A stretch of DNA of 60,368 nucleotides from Bacilli bacterium (GCA_028287395.1 JAQBPR010000211.1:1-60368); one strand, 5' to 3'. Positions 41,653 through 51,260 are shown, counted from the stretch's first letter. Numbers and translations: made by a program. The notes: generated by a model not told the origin, from the letters alone.

Positions 41653-42941
41653 TGGAGAAATTCAAATCAATCTTTCTGACTGGCTTGGTTATTGCGAGTT
41701 TGGTGCAGAGTTATTTTCTGGCCTATAGCTCACCCAAATTTGAGACGGTTATTCAAACCGATTATGTGCAAAGCGATGTGATTGGAACTCAGGCTGAGTT
41801 GGCTGATGTGCTTTATCCGGATACAATAATCCTTCATTCAGGTGACAATGGGCATACTGTTCTGCCGCTACAGCAGCAATTTTACAATATGATTTATACT
41901 GACTTTTTAAAGACGAAATTGTTCGATAGACTTCATCGTATAAGTTCTACGGATGTAAACACAAATTGGGATTATTTGCGCAATCATTCGAAAGGTATTG
42001 AACTTCGTTTTAAGGAAGGCATACCGCTGCATGCGCTGCAAAACATATTGCAGATTAAAGAGGATTTACCCTTAGATAATGATATTATTTCGCGAATTTG
42101 GATTTATAGCACAGACACCTACACAGAAGAGGTTCGAGCGTTATTTATTTCTGATACGAATTCAACCGTTTATGAAGCTGGAAAAGTGGATATATCGGCA
42201 ACCAATGTGAATAAGTTTGTTGGACTGGGGCAATATTTGACCCCTTATCACAGCTCTACGGGTAATTATTATTTGCCGGACGAAGATATCATTATGGCAA
42301 GAATGAAGGTTCCCTACACAGAGTTTACAGCAGATCAACTAAAGCAAAATTTGTTTGTAGATTTGAGCATTACACGGTTTTTAACAGAAACAGATGGCAC
42401 GCAAATTTATACGGATGCTAAACGGGCCTTGAAGATAAAAAATGATAAGCATTGGATCAGCTTTCTGGATCCTGTATCTACGTTGGTGGGAAGTACGAAT
42501 GATGTGAAGGAGAATCTGCTTTCAGCGGTGCACTTCATTAATCAGCACGGAGGTTGGAATGGCACTTATAATTATAGTAAGACGAATTCAAACCAATTGA
42601 CAGGTCCGCAGACCTTCATATTTCGTCAGTATGTCAATAATTATCCATTGATTAATGATAAAACGAATAATTTTGGTTATATCAAGTTGGTTATACAGAA
42701 GGGCGTTATTTCCAGCTATGAACGCTCTTTGATTAATTTGGACGAAAAAAGCATTGAAAAAACGATGGCTGCTTTACCTGGGGGTAAGGTGTTGGATAAT
42801 TTAATTCTCAATTATGCCAAAAAATCCGAGATCGTTTCCGTATTCCCAGCATATGAGATGATTGTTCTGGCGGATGCGAAGGTCGATCTTGTGCCGAGAT
42901 GGGCCGTCGAACTGAAGGATGGCACGAATGAATATTTGTGA
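41649..42941 (+). CDS. yycH: Regulatory protein YycH (WalH)
   Basis: Membrane-anchored protein that with YycI modulates WalK in Bacillus and Staphylococcus. An N-terminal helix (SIFLTGLVIASLVQSYFLAY) is followed by an extracytoplasmic domain of about 400 residues. The start overlaps the walK stop, the usual arrangement. Sequence conservation in this family is low, so identification rests on length (430 residues), topology and position. Confidence 0.92.
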   Translation: MMEKFKSIFLTGLVIASLVQSYFLAYSSPKFETVIQTDYVQSDVIGTQAELADVLYPDTIILHSGDNGHTVLPLQQQFYNMIYTDFLKTKLFDRLHRISSTDVNTNWDYLRNHSKGIELRFKEGIPLHALQNILQIKEDLPLDNDIISRIWIYSTDTYTEEVRALFISDTNSTVYEAGKVDISATNVNKFVGLGQYLTPYHSSTGNYYLPDEDIIMARMKVPYTEFTADQLKQNLFVDLSITRFLTETDGTQIYTDAKRALKIKNDKHWISFLDPVSTLVGSTNDVKENLLSAVHFINQHGGWNGTYNYSKTNSNQLTGPQTFIFRQYVNNYPLINDKTNNFGYIKLVIQKGVISSYERSLINLDEKSIEKTMAALPGGKVLDNLILNYAKKSEIVSVFPAYEMIVLADAKVDLVPRWAVELKDGTNEYL

Positions 42942-42974
42942 TTTTGTTTAAAACCTAAGGAGAAGGGGTGGCTT

Positions 42975-43718
42975 ATGGACTGGGGTCGAGCGAAGACGAT
43001 ATTGATATTATCTTTTTTGTTTCTTAATCTTTTGCTAGGCTACCAGTTGTGGGTCACCCGCTGGGATCCGGGTATTTTAAACGCAAATACTACTGCTGTC
43101 AAAGCAGAAACCACGAAATTATTAGAAACTAAAAACATTCGTGTCCTGCAAACGATCCCCAAGGAAGCACCGAAATTACGGCAAATTTCAGTTAAGTTTG
43201 TCGACAATAATCGCAATCCCGATTTAATACCTTTACCTACACCGATTCAATACAATCATATTGTGGGTAAGAATACTTTAAAAGATGCCGCGGTCAAAGC
43301 GGTGATTCAAAATGCCAATAAATATCAATTTGATGCGGACGCTGGCAAGGCGGGGGTCTATATATTTGACCAAATGTATGAAAATGTACCCATGTTTGAC
43401 GTTCCACTGCAACTATTTGTAGAAAAAGCAGAAATCACGGGTTACAAACAGGCGTATGTTGAAGTACAATCAGGAGTAGAGCAAAAAGTACAAAAGGTTA
43501 TTTCCGCATACACGGCTTTACATAGTCTGGCGGAAAATTATTTGCCGGCTGGCTCGGTCATCAAGAATATAAGTTTAGGTTATCATGGTCTGCGTTTCGA
43601 TTCGGAAACACATCCGATGCTGCCTTATTGGCGAATTATATTGGATAACGGATCTTCCTATTATGTGCAAGCGTTTAGCGGGGCTGTGGAAGGAAATCAA
43701 GAGCCGTCAAAGAGTTAA
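42975..43718 (+). CDS. yycI: Regulatory protein YycI (WalI)
   Basis: Partner of YycH. It starts MDWGRAKTILILSFLFLNLL, with a single N-terminal membrane helix typical of the family, then an extracellular YycH/YycI-like domain (247 residues in all). AAGGAGAAGGGG lies upstream. Between yycH and walJ as expected. Confidence 0.92.
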   Translation: MDWGRAKTILILSFLFLNLLLGYQLWVTRWDPGILNANTTAVKAETTKLLETKNIRVLQTIPKEAPKLRQISVKFVDNNRNPDLIPLPTPIQYNHIVGKNTLKDAAVKAVIQNANKYQFDADAGKAGVYIFDQMYENVPMFDVPLQLFVEKAEITGYKQAYVEVQSGVEQKVQKVISAYTALHSLAENYLPAGSVIKNISLGYHGLRFDSETHPMLPYWRIILDNGSSYYVQAFSGAVEGNQEPSKS

Positions 43719-43748
43719 ACTGTTAATAGTATAGAAGGAGCTTAGAAG

Positions 43749-44555
43749 ATGGGACTGCGATTTAGTATATTAGCCAGCGGGTCGACAGGAAATGCAATGG
43801 TTGTCGCGAACGATGAGATTAAAGTGTTGATTGACGCTGGACTTAGCGCCAAAAAAATAGAACAGCTCCTGCAGGAACGCGATGTGACAGCGAAGGATTT
43901 CGACGCTATCCTTGTAACCCATGAGCATGCGGATCATATAAAGGGATTAGGTGCGGTAGCTCGGAAATACGACCTGCCGATTTATGCAAATGAAAAAACA
44001 TGGGAAGAGCTTAACAAACAAATTGGGATCATTGCTGAAGATAAACAACGGGTGCTTGAAACAGGTGCAGCTTTGGAAATGGGTTCCCTCCGAATTGAGT
44101 CTTATGGCATTTCACATGATGCAGCGGAACCGGTAGGCTATTGCTTTTATGATGGCGAAGAGAAGCTTAGCTTGGCTACCGATCTTGGCTATATGAGCAG
44201 TAAAGTGAAAGAGAAGATTGAAGATTCGGATGTATTAATTTTAGAATCGAATCATGATATTGAATTGCTGCGTATGGGCAAATACCCATGGAATATCAAA
44301 CGGCGCATTCTTAGCGATATTGGGCATTTGTCCAATGAAGCGGCAGGGGAAGGCTTATGCGATGTATTGAGCAGTCGGACAAAACGTGTTTATTTGGCAC
44401 ATTTAAGCCGGGATCACAATATGATGGACTTGGCCCGGATGACGGTGGGAAATATTCTGCAAGACAATGGAATATCTTTATCTGAGGAACGATTGAGTCT
44501 CAAAGACACGTATTATGACCGCGCTACACCTTGGGATAAGTTGAGTGAAGACTAA
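43749..44555 (+). CDS. walJ: Metallo-beta-lactamase fold hydrolase WalJ (YycJ)
   Basis: Cytoplasmic member of the metallo-beta-lactamase family; the B. subtilis enzyme is a 5'-3' exonuclease active in mismatch repair. The metal motif VTHEHADHIKGL is at about residue 57, with ISHDA, LATDLGYM and HLSRDHN providing the remaining ligands. 268 residues. AAGGAG precedes the ATG. Its last 32 bases overlap the small convergent gene. Confidence 0.94.
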   Translation: MGLRFSILASGSTGNAMVVANDEIKVLIDAGLSAKKIEQLLQERDVTAKDFDAILVTHEHADHIKGLGAVARKYDLPIYANEKTWEELNKQIGIIAEDKQRVLETGAALEMGSLRIESYGISHDAAEPVGYCFYDGEEKLSLATDLGYMSSKVKEKIEDSDVLILESNHDIELLRMGKYPWNIKRRILSDIGHLSNEAAGEGLCDVLSSRTKRVYLAHLSRDHNMMDLARMTVGNILQDNGISLSEERLSLKDTYYDRATPWDKLSED

Positions 44556-44733
44556 GCGCTTCATCCAATTGCGAAGCTTTCAGCTCAATGTCTTGATGAG
44601 TCAGCAGTCCTTTTTCTAGTAAGAGCTCGAGTATTGCACTGAGAATTAAAGTATTTTGATAGTGTTGCTCCTTTAAATCAGCGAGCTTTCCAATAAAATC
44701 GACTTGCTCCAGATGAGAATGGCTTTGATTCAT
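44524..44733 (-). CDS. Small helical protein, unknown function
   Basis: A 69-residue helical protein with the pattern ILSAILELLLEKGLLTHQDIE, resembling short proteins related to the N-terminal helical part of nitrile-hydratase beta-like proteins; I would not assign activity. AAGGAGA lies 12 bases before the ATG, slightly long. It is on the opposite strand in the middle of the wal operon and overlaps the walJ end, so it may be expressed separately or produce an antisense RNA. Confidence 0.6.
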   Translation of the reverse strand: MNQSHSHLEQVDFIGKLADLKEQHYQNTLILSAILELLLEKGLLTHQDIELKASQLDEALSLHSTYPKV

Positions 44734-44841
44734 GAGAGGTCTCGGTCTCCTTTCTGTAGTTCCGATTATCTTATTCTATTTATTGTAGGCAAAAGTGAGT
44801 GAAAACATTCCGGTTTTTTTGAGATAGGGAGCGTGAGTGAG

Positions 44842-46044
44842 TTGAGTTTTTTTAAGGATGATTTTTATTCAACGAAAACGTCGAAGCGAGAGCTCAATAA
44901 CTTTAATCGCCGACCTAAACGTGGGGATAGCCGTATGGGCATTGCATTATTTTCTGCAGTTGGCGGGGCATTGATTGTTTTATTAGTGTTCGGCTTTATC
45001 GGCTTTGGCCACACAGCGGGAAAACCGGCACAAAATGTGATCTCGACTATTACTACGGGGAAAATAACGGACACGGACGAAACCCGAGTGGTTCAAGCGG
45101 GGGAAAAAATGCGTCCTGCCGTGGTTAGCGTTGTGAGCTTAGTTAAATCGGCTGATCCAACAAAGGATAAAGGCTATGGCTTGGGATCGGGTGTAATTTT
45201 TCAAATTAGCGGCGATAAGGCACGGATTGTGACCAATAACCATGTTGTTGAAGGCGGTTCATCTTATGAAATTGTCTTATCCGATAAACAGCGGAGAAAA
45301 GCTGTGTTGGTCGGTCGCGACAGCTTGACGGATTTGGCTGTATTGGAAATTGATTCTACGGGTATCAAGGTATCCGCTGAATTTGGCGATTCCGACAGCT
45401 TAAAGTCGGGTCAAACGGCTATCGCCATTGGTAATCCACTTGGGATGGATTTCGCTCAGACGGTCACGAAGGGGATTATCAGCTCTCCTAAACGAACAAT
45501 TCCGACCAGCGTCGGCAAGGATGGCAATGTGGTATGGGAAATGGACGTTATTCAAACAGATGCGGCGATTAATCAAGGAAACAGCGGCGGACCTTTGGTG
45601 AACCTGGACGGTCAAGTCATTGGGATTAACAGCTTGAAAATTGCCGAATCGGGCGTAGAGGGTCTTGGTTTTGCCATTCCGATCAATGAAGCGAAGCCGA
45701 TTCTCGATTTGCTGATTCGCGATCATAAAGTAAAACGGGCGTACATGGGAATTACGCCGGATGATTTAGCGACGTATACCAGCGGATTAGATATCTTGAA
45801 GCTGCCCGATAATGTGAAAAGCGGCGTGATTGTGGTGGACACTACTGGACCTGCAAAGGAAGCGGGTTTGAAAACGCGGGATGTGATTGTTGAACTGGAT
45901 GGGCATGCTATTGCAAATGGCTTTGAACTGCGTAAATATTTATTTGCCGAAAAGAAAATTGGCGATACATTAGAAGTGACGTATTATCGCAGCGGCAAAA
46001 AGGCGGTACTGACACTTACGCTAGGCGAGTTACCGGATCAATAA
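44842..46044 (+). CDS. htrA: Membrane-anchored serine protease HtrA/DegP family (YycK)
   Basis: Envelope quality-control protease. One membrane helix (about 33-55) precedes the trypsin-like domain, with catalytic His in VTNNHVVEGG, Asp in TDLAVLEID and Ser in INQGNSGGPLVN, and a C-terminal PDZ domain (about 295-390). The TTG at 44842 has AGGGAG 10 bases upstream, giving 400 residues; the GTG at 44833 is only one base from that ribosome site. Final gene of the wal cluster, as in B. subtilis. Confidence 0.95.
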   Translation: MSFFKDDFYSTKTSKRELNNFNRRPKRGDSRMGIALFSAVGGALIVLLVFGFIGFGHTAGKPAQNVISTITTGKITDTDETRVVQAGEKMRPAVVSVVSLVKSADPTKDKGYGLGSGVIFQISGDKARIVTNNHVVEGGSSYEIVLSDKQRRKAVLVGRDSLTDLAVLEIDSTGIKVSAEFGDSDSLKSGQTAIAIGNPLGMDFAQTVTKGIISSPKRTIPTSVGKDGNVVWEMDVIQTDAAINQGNSGGPLVNLDGQVIGINSLKIAESGVEGLGFAIPINEAKPILDLLIRDHKVKRAYMGITPDDLATYTSGLDILKLPDNVKSGVIVVDTTGPAKEAGLKTRDVIVELDGHAIANGFELRKYLFAEKKIGDTLEVTYYRSGKKAVLTLTLGELPDQ

Positions 46045-46056
46045 CGGAGGGAAGCT

Positions 46057-46224
46057 ATGTACGTAGTTTGTATGGAACATTTGGAGCTGGCGATTGACCG
46101 TTTTGTTGATGAATATGAAGAGGCGCCCGATTTAATCGATTTACAGAAGGTTCATTTCAAAGCGTGGCAGCCTCCAGCTCATTGTGAGGAATGTCAGCAA
46201 GCGGCGCAATTTCTGGTGATTTAA
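46057..46224 (+). CDS. CxxH/CxxC family small protein
   Basis: A 55-residue protein, too short for many gene finders, starting [20 protein letters not shown]. It has CMEH near the N-terminus and CEEC near the C-terminus, the four-ligand signature of the CxxH/CxxC family, which suggests a bound zinc. GGAGG precedes the ATG and rlmH follows after 14 bases; this placement between htrA and rlmH is conserved in the group. Function unknown. Confidence 0.88.
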   Translation: MYVVCMEHLELAIDRFVDEYEEAPDLIDLQKVHFKAWQPPAHCEECQQAAQFLVI

Positions 46225-46238
46225 TCAGGAGGAATAGA

Positions 46239-46718
46239 ATGCATATCCAAATAGTAGCGGTTGGCAAGCTCAAGGAAAAATATTGGACGGACGGCATAGC
46301 CGAATATATGAAACGTTTGGGATCTTACGCGAAAATGCAGATTACCGAGGTCGCCGATGAAAAGGCACCAGATAACATGAGTGAAGCGGAAGAAGAGCAA
46401 GTAAAGGTAAAAGAAGGCGAACGTATCCTCGCGCAAATCAAGAGCGATGCGTTCGTTTTTGTTATGGCGATCGAAGGGCAGCCGTGGTCGTCTGAGCAGC
46501 TGGCGCAGCAGGTGGAGCAGCTGGGCGTGAATGGCCGCAGCCACATCGTCTTTGTGATCGGCGGCTCGAACGGCTTATCGCCCGCAGTGGTGAAACGTGC
46601 GGATCAGCAAATTTCCTTCGGAAGAATAACTTATCCGCACCAGCTGATGCGGCTTATTTTGGTGGAGCAGGTTTATCGGGTGTTTAAGATTATACGGAGG
46701 GAACCGTATCATAAGTGA
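46239..46718 (+). CDS. rlmH: 23S rRNA (pseudouridine1915-N3) methyltransferase RlmH
   Basis: SPOUT methyltransferase that methylates pseudouridine 1915 of 23S rRNA. The 159 residues contain the family signatures [31 protein letters not shown] and the C-terminal [20 protein letters not shown] lies 7 bases before the ATG at 46239; an upstream in-frame start at 46191 would overlap the preceding gene. Its last codons (Tyr-His-Lys-stop) are the position used by staphylococcal SCC elements (orfX), and here the island begins just after them. Confidence 0.97.
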   Translation: MHIQIVAVGKLKEKYWTDGIAEYMKRLGSYAKMQITEVADEKAPDNMSEAEEEQVKVKEGERILAQIKSDAFVFVMAIEGQPWSSEQLAQQVEQLGVNGRSHIVFVIGGSNGLSPAVVKRADQQISFGRITYPHQLMRLILVEQVYRVFKIIRREPYHK

Positions 46719-46730
46719 GGCGAATTTTTT
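46705..46730 (+). mobile_element. Candidate SCC-like attachment site at the rlmH 3' end (site 1)
   Basis: The stretch CGTATCATAAGTGAGGCG followed by AATTTTTT spans the last rlmH codons. TATCATAAGTGA is also part of the staphylococcal SCC attachment core in rlmH. Related sequences recur at 51235-51260, 55279-55292 and 55431-55450. Sequence and repeats are direct; the role as an integration site is inferred. Confidence 0.6.
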
Positions 46731-47236
46731 AGGCATTTCGTGTAGAAGTTTCCTTAAACAGATTCAATAGTTATATGGAATTATTTGAGGTTTTTTTATG
46801 CAGTAATAATGTCTGATAAACAGTTGTGGTAAATAAGGGGGGGATGTGAACGAAATAACTAAGTAATCGAATTCCCGATTTATTTGTGATGTAATACGCT
46901 TTTTAGAGGATTCTAATAACCTATATCAGATTGTAACACAAATTAATTGGAAGCTATTAATCTGGAATTTAATATGAGCGAATTTGATAGTTGGCAGGAG
47001 GTTAGAAATATGAAAGACTAATCAAAGAAATGAGAGAGTACTTAGAAAATTATCTCTAAATAAAATACATATAAAAGTACCTTTAGATATTTTGTTTTGA
47101 AAAATATTTTTTTTGAAAACGAAAAACAGAAAAAGAGATTATGAAATATATTTTGCATAATGAAGTGTTTATAGTGACATTATTCGAGTGTTTTTAAGAT
47201 TTTCATTAATTAGAATAAATAAAGGGGATGAAGAGT
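46731..47236 (+). other. AT-rich spacer at the left end of the island
   Basis: About 500 bases without a credible complete gene. The first 45 bases resemble those after the distal repeat at 55293-55325 (shared CCTTAAA and similar flanks). An AGGAGG with ATG near 46996-47013 opens a frame that stops after three codons, while a shifted frame continues LIKEMREYLENYL; this may be a decayed gene. The rest has poly-A/T tracts. Confidence 0.5.
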
Positions 47237-47896
47237 TTGCCTTTTTCAATAAAATTATCAGATGAAGTAAAAAATTATATTTATGGCCATCTACCAGAAA
47301 AACAGTGGTATGACGAAAAATACTATCCATTCATTAAAGATACAAAATTAAGGGATAGATTAATTATTGAGTTTAAAAATGGACGTATAATTTATAAACT
47401 TTTTGAGGGCTTACAAGCCTCAGATGAGTTGTTACTGGCCCAGATAAAAACTCAAGTAATAATGTATGTTTCAATTCAAGAAGCTGTTATTAGCCACATT
47501 CTCTTTGAACTATATAAAGAATCTGAAATTGTTCTGTCATTATTGTTTCAAGATAGACCGGTAGAAATTAGTATTCCTAAAAATAAAGTAAAAAAACTAC
47601 AAGAATTACTATCACATGACGGTAAGATAGTCATCCCTTATTACATTAAAAAGAAAAAGGTTGATAAAACAAAGATTCGATATGACCAAAAAGTTAATGC
47701 TTGTTATGAATTAAATCTAATTAAAGAGAATCTTAGAGATGATTTGATTAGATTATATGAATATAGGAATACAATTCACCTAGAAGCTGAAATGAAAAAG
47801 AATTTGGAATATGATTTAGTAATGGGTGAACTTGCATATAAAAGAGTTATAGGGTTAAGTATTGAATTATCGGAGACTCTAAACATTGTCAAATGA
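47237..47896 (+). CDS. Unknown island protein, about 219 residues
   Basis: I do not recognise this gene. It is mostly helical and charged, without membrane segments. Near the C-terminus it has RLYEYRNTIHLEAEM, an arginine-asparagine-three-histidine pattern reminiscent of HEPN-type proteins, but the spacing (Arg-x3-His) is one shorter than the usual HEPN motif, so I do not assign the domain. AAAGGGG is best spaced to the TTG at 47237; the ATG at 47228 abuts that ribosome site. It is very AT-rich compared with rlmH. It precedes the large metallophosphoesterase-STAND gene by 135 bases and may be a companion of it. Confidence 0.7.
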   Translation: MPFSIKLSDEVKNYIYGHLPEKQWYDEKYYPFIKDTKLRDRLIIEFKNGRIIYKLFEGLQASDELLLAQIKTQVIMYVSIQEAVISHILFELYKESEIVLSLLFQDRPVEISIPKNKVKKLQELLSHDGKIVIPYYIKKKKVDKTKIRYDQKVNACYELNLIKENLRDDLIRLYEYRNTIHLEAEMKKNLEYDLVMGELAYKRVIGLSIELSETLNIVK

Positions 47897-48031
47897 AAAC
47901 CTTATTTAGTACATCTTTAATGAACCGTACCATAAGTAATGGTGAAAAGTTTGGTTGATAGTACTTTAAAGGGTATTTTTCGTTATTTGGAGAATATTTA
48001 CTAGAGTCCATTTTAAAAAGGGGGTACATAT

Positions 48032-51000
48032 TTGAATACAATAAATCTCATCCATATATCTGATTTGCACATTTCGTCCATAGAAGACCCTGTATTCAGT
48101 AGAGTACGTGAAGAGCTAATTAAAGATATTATCCACTTACGAGTAAAATATAATTATGATTATGACGCTATTGTAATGAGTGGGGATTGCATAGATCGGG
48201 GGGAAATTGGGTCATACCCTTTGGTAAAGGCATTCTTTTCTGAGTTGTGCAGTGCATCTGGTCTAGGAATAGACAAAATTGTTTTTGTACCTGGTAATCA
48301 TGATATTGTTAGAAAAGATTTCTTGCTCAATGCATTCTATGCTGAAATGAATAGAGATCCTAATCTTTCAAAGGTGAGGTCTCAAGAATTATGGGATGAT
48401 CTAAAAGCTAGATTCACGTCATATTATGATTTTTCCTCAGAATATCATAAATTAAATCAAATTTATTATCATGGCAAACTTGGCGGTGAATTGGTAACTA
48501 TTGATAATCCTAAAGGTAGTATACAGTTTGTTCTGATCAATTCATCTTGGACAACCAATGGTGCTTATGATTACGGACAACTCTATGTTGGTAGGTGGCA
48601 AATTGAAGAATTAATTGAAAAAGCCAAACAGTTACCTACCCCAGATATGAGAATAGCTGTCATGCACCATCCATTAGAATGGTTAGTGAAAGAAGAACGT
48701 GAGTTTATTGAAACAACTTTTTATTCAAATGGTGCATTTCCTGTTCAAGCGTTAATGCATGGACATATTCACGATTCCAAAATACGGACAATTATAACTC
48801 CAGATGGAATATTGCATACATTAATATCTGGTTTAGGTTATCCTAATTCTGGAGAACGTGAGAATGGACATCCAAAATTGACGGGCAATCGTTATGTAGT
48901 GTACTCTTTTGACCTTTCTTCTGGGCATATAAAAGGTAAGGCGCGTATTTCTAGATCTGGTGGAGAGTTTGTGGCTGATACTGGTTTATACGCTGCGGGA
49001 AAAGATGATGGATCTTTCACCATTCAGGCTCCATTATTTCCTAACAAGGTTATAATTAACCAGTCAACTATTGTTAAGGATGTTGAAGTTGACCCTGTTC
49101 CACTGGTGTCAGATTGGGTAGGTAGAGAAAATGAAATTAAACGTTTATTTAATCCCAATCTTCGAGCTGCTTCCATTACAGGAATGGGAGGTCAAGGGAA
49201 AACGGGGTTAGCATCGGCATTTTTCCGTAAGTTTGCTAAGTCTACGGAACGTTCATATGAATTTGGCGTTTGGATAGATTGTCGTGAAGTTCCAAAAACC
49301 TTGCATGCTAAAATAATAGATTCTCTTGAAGCAATATCGATGGGGACTGAAAAAACCTCTCTCTACGCCCAAGAGTCAATTGAAAATACAGCAAAGAGAT
49401 ATCTTGGTCATCTAAAATCAAAAAAAATGCTTATTGTTTTTGACAATATTGATTCTTATATAGTGAAAGATTCAGAAAGTGCCACTCAGGAACTCAAACC
49501 GTTTGTCGACGTTATTCTCGATAACGAACATGAAAGCTTTATTATATTCACTTGCAGAGACGCGTTTAATGATCAAAGAGGTAGCTTTCGTCACATACCA
49601 CTAAATGGATTAATGGAAAATGAAGTTAAGGAGTTTTTCAAAAAACGTGGAATCTCCTTAGTGGAAAACAATGCTGAGATCTACTGTGACAAACTTACTG
49701 AGTTAACATTAGGTCATCCATGGTGGCTTGGTTTGATTGCGGGGCAACTTGTTTCGGATCGAGATAACTTGAAAAGTATTGTAAAAAGGTTCTGGAAAGA
49801 AGGAGCATCACATGATGCTAGAATTGCAGAGTATTTTAAAGATCTTTGGTCAGAGTTAAAAGTGGATCAACAATCTCTTTTAAGATACATAGTTAATTCT
49901 CCTCGGCCATTGAATGAAGATGAAATTATACAACTAATGACTTACGAATATGGACCAGATAAAACGGTCAAAACCATACGAAGGCTTGAAAGGGCATGGC
50001 TTTTGGAAAAACATGAAGTTACCCAATCAGGAAATATGGCCTTCCAAGTCCATCCCTTAATGAGGCAATATATACATAAAACTTACCCTATCGATAAACA
50101 AAAAAATTACTTTGTTCGATGCTTAACTTTTTTCTTAAAAAACAAAAGAGTTATTGCATTTTTGTTTACAAACAATAATGATATGGACGATGTATCCAAT
50201 GAAAACCTTTCTTTTAATAGCTTAATTGACTCCTTGGATGCATGTCTGGTTTCTAGAAATTTTGATACTGCCTATGCTTTATTGAGGATTTACTGGAAGC
50301 GTCTTGATAGTGAAAGTCAGCACCACAAATTTGTTTCTATTGCTTGTCGCGTAATGGATTCAATATCGTGGACTGATATTGATGTGATAAATACTCCAAC
50401 AAAAATTGAATTACTAGGAAATTTAATTAATCAGCTTGGTTTGTCCGGTGATATAGAACAAAGGGATTTATATATTAATAAGATTCAACAAATAATTAAT
50501 CAGGACTCACAAGCATATGGTTCATTTTTATCAATTTTAGCGCATATAGAATGGCAGCATAATTCAGATTATGGAAAGTCATTATCTTATATTAGCGAAA
50601 TTGAGAGTATAAAATACCAATCAGAAGATAAGTATGTATTTGAAGTTTGGGACATGAATTCATTAAAAGGCATTATTCTCAGGGATACTGGAAATTTGGA
50701 AGCTGCTGCGGCAATTTTCGAAGAAAATTCAGTATTACGTAATACTGTGCATAATATTGGGAATTTAGCAAAAACATACCTATCACAAAAAAAATATAAC
50801 GAAGCAGAGCAACTATTAATAAAATGTATAGAAAGCCTAAGTAAAAAAGGGACATTTCTTCAAACAACAAATTTGGGTTACGCTTATTTATGGTTGTCTG
50901 AAGTGATGAGGGAAACGAATCGGGAACGAGAATCTAAAGCGTTTTTTATATTGGCCAATCACATATGGTTAGAGCATGCACCACTACTTATACCAAATTT

Positions 51001-51106
51001 AGAACAAATCAAACCATTTTATTTCAATAATCAATTATTGGAAGAAATGACATTTGAAGAGGCAGAAATATGTAGAAACATGTATTTTCAAGAGAAATCT
51101 GAATAA
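48032..51106 (+). CDS. Metallophosphoesterase-STAND NTPase-helical repeat fusion, probable defence protein
   Basis: A 1,024-residue fusion. Residues 1-285 are a calcineurin-like metallophosphoesterase with all five motifs: HISDLHIS, VMSGDCIDRGE, VFVPGNHDIV, AVMHHPLEW and LMHGHIHDSK. Residues 355-690 form an NB-ARC/NACHT-type STAND ATPase with P-loop TGMGGQGKTGLA (about 382-393) and Walker B KKMLIVFDNIDSY. The rest (about 700-1024) is helical repeat, TPR-like (DTGNLEAAAAIFEENSVLRN, YNEAEQLLIKCIES), probably for recognition. In known STAND immune proteins the repeat senses a phage product and the effector is then activated; here the phosphoesterase would be the effector, by analogy. The start is TTG 48032, with AAGGGGG upstream. 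A terminator follows. Domain calls are firm; phage defence is inference. Confidence 0.9.
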   Translation: MNTINLIHISDLHISSIEDPVFSRVREELIKDIIHLRVKYNYDYDAIVMSGDCIDRGEIGSYPLVKAFFSELCSASGLGIDKIVFVPGNHDIVRKDFLLNAFYAEMNRDPNLSKVRSQELWDDLKARFTSYYDFSSEYHKLNQIYYHGKLGGELVTIDNPKGSIQFVLINSSWTTNGAYDYGQLYVGRWQIEELIEKAKQLPTPDMRIAVMHHPLEWLVKEEREFIETTFYSNGAFPVQALMHGHIHDSKIRTIITPDGILHTLISGLGYPNSGERENGHPKLTGNRYVVYSFDLSSGHIKGKARISRSGGEFVADTGLYAAGKDDGSFTIQAPLFPNKVIINQSTIVKDVEVDPVPLVSDWVGRENEIKRLFNPNLRAASITGMGGQGKTGLASAFFRKFAKSTERSYEFGVWIDCREVPKTLHAKIIDSLEAISMGTEKTSLYAQESIENTAKRYLGHLKSKKMLIVFDNIDSYIVKDSESATQELKPFVDVILDNEHESFIIFTCRDAFNDQRGSFRHIPLNGLMENEVKEFFKKRGISLVENNAEIYCDKLTELTLGHPWWLGLIAGQLVSDRDNLKSIVKRFWKEGASHDARIAEYFKDLWSELKVDQQSLLRYIVNSPRPLNEDEIIQLMTYEYGPDKTVKTIRRLERAWLLEKHEVTQSGNMAFQVHPLMRQYIHKTYPIDKQKNYFVRCLTFFLKNKRVIAFLFTNNNDMDDVSNENLSFNSLIDSLDACLVSRNFDTAYALLRIYWKRLDSESQHHKFVSIACRVMDSISWTDIDVINTPTKIELLGNLINQLGLSGDIEQRDLYINKIQQIINQDSQAYGSFLSILAHIEWQHNSDYGKSLSYISEIESIKYQSEDKYVFEVWDMNSLKGIILRDTGNLEAAAAIFEENSVLRNTVHNIGNLAKTYLSQKKYNEAEQLLIKCIESLSKKGTFLQTTNLGYAYLWLSEVMRETNRERESKAFFILANHIWLEHAPLLIPNLEQIKPFYFNNQLLEEMTFEEAEICRNMYFQEKSE

Positions 51107-51152
51107 AAATATGATGGAGTATTCAGCGGACAGTAGCGATTTAAAATAACAA

Positions 51153-51201
51153 TACTACAAATAAAAAGGACAACCACCCAAATAGTTGTCCTTTCTTAGA
51201 A
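51153..51201 (+). terminator. Terminator of the STAND gene, copy of a dispersed repeat
   Basis: AAGGACAAC (51166-51174) pairs with GTTGTCCTT (51185-51193). The surrounding ACTACAAATAAAAAGGACA and TTTCTTAGAACT recur nearly unchanged at 59303-59348, so this is a repeated element as well as a likely terminator. Confidence 0.8.
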
Positions 51202-51203
51202 CT

Positions 51204-51260
51204 AAAAATTCGCTCTATTTGTGATAAGCTGAGCCATATCATAAATAGAGCGAATTTTTT
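51204..51260 (+). repeat. Long palindrome carrying an rlmH-3'-like site (site 2)
   Basis: Two 23-base arms (51204-51226 and 51237-51259) are inverse copies with one mismatch around the spacer AGCTGAGCCA. The right arm with its flank (51235-51260) matches the rlmH 3' end at 21 of 26 positions. A second copy of spacer and arms occurs at 55405-55450. It could act as a bidirectional terminator, an attachment site, or both. It divides the island in two. Confidence 0.7.

Noticed and set aside
46191-46238. N-terminal extension of RlmH
   Set aside because: It overlaps the CxxH/CxxC gene and lacks a ribosome site; AGGAGG precedes the ATG at 46239.
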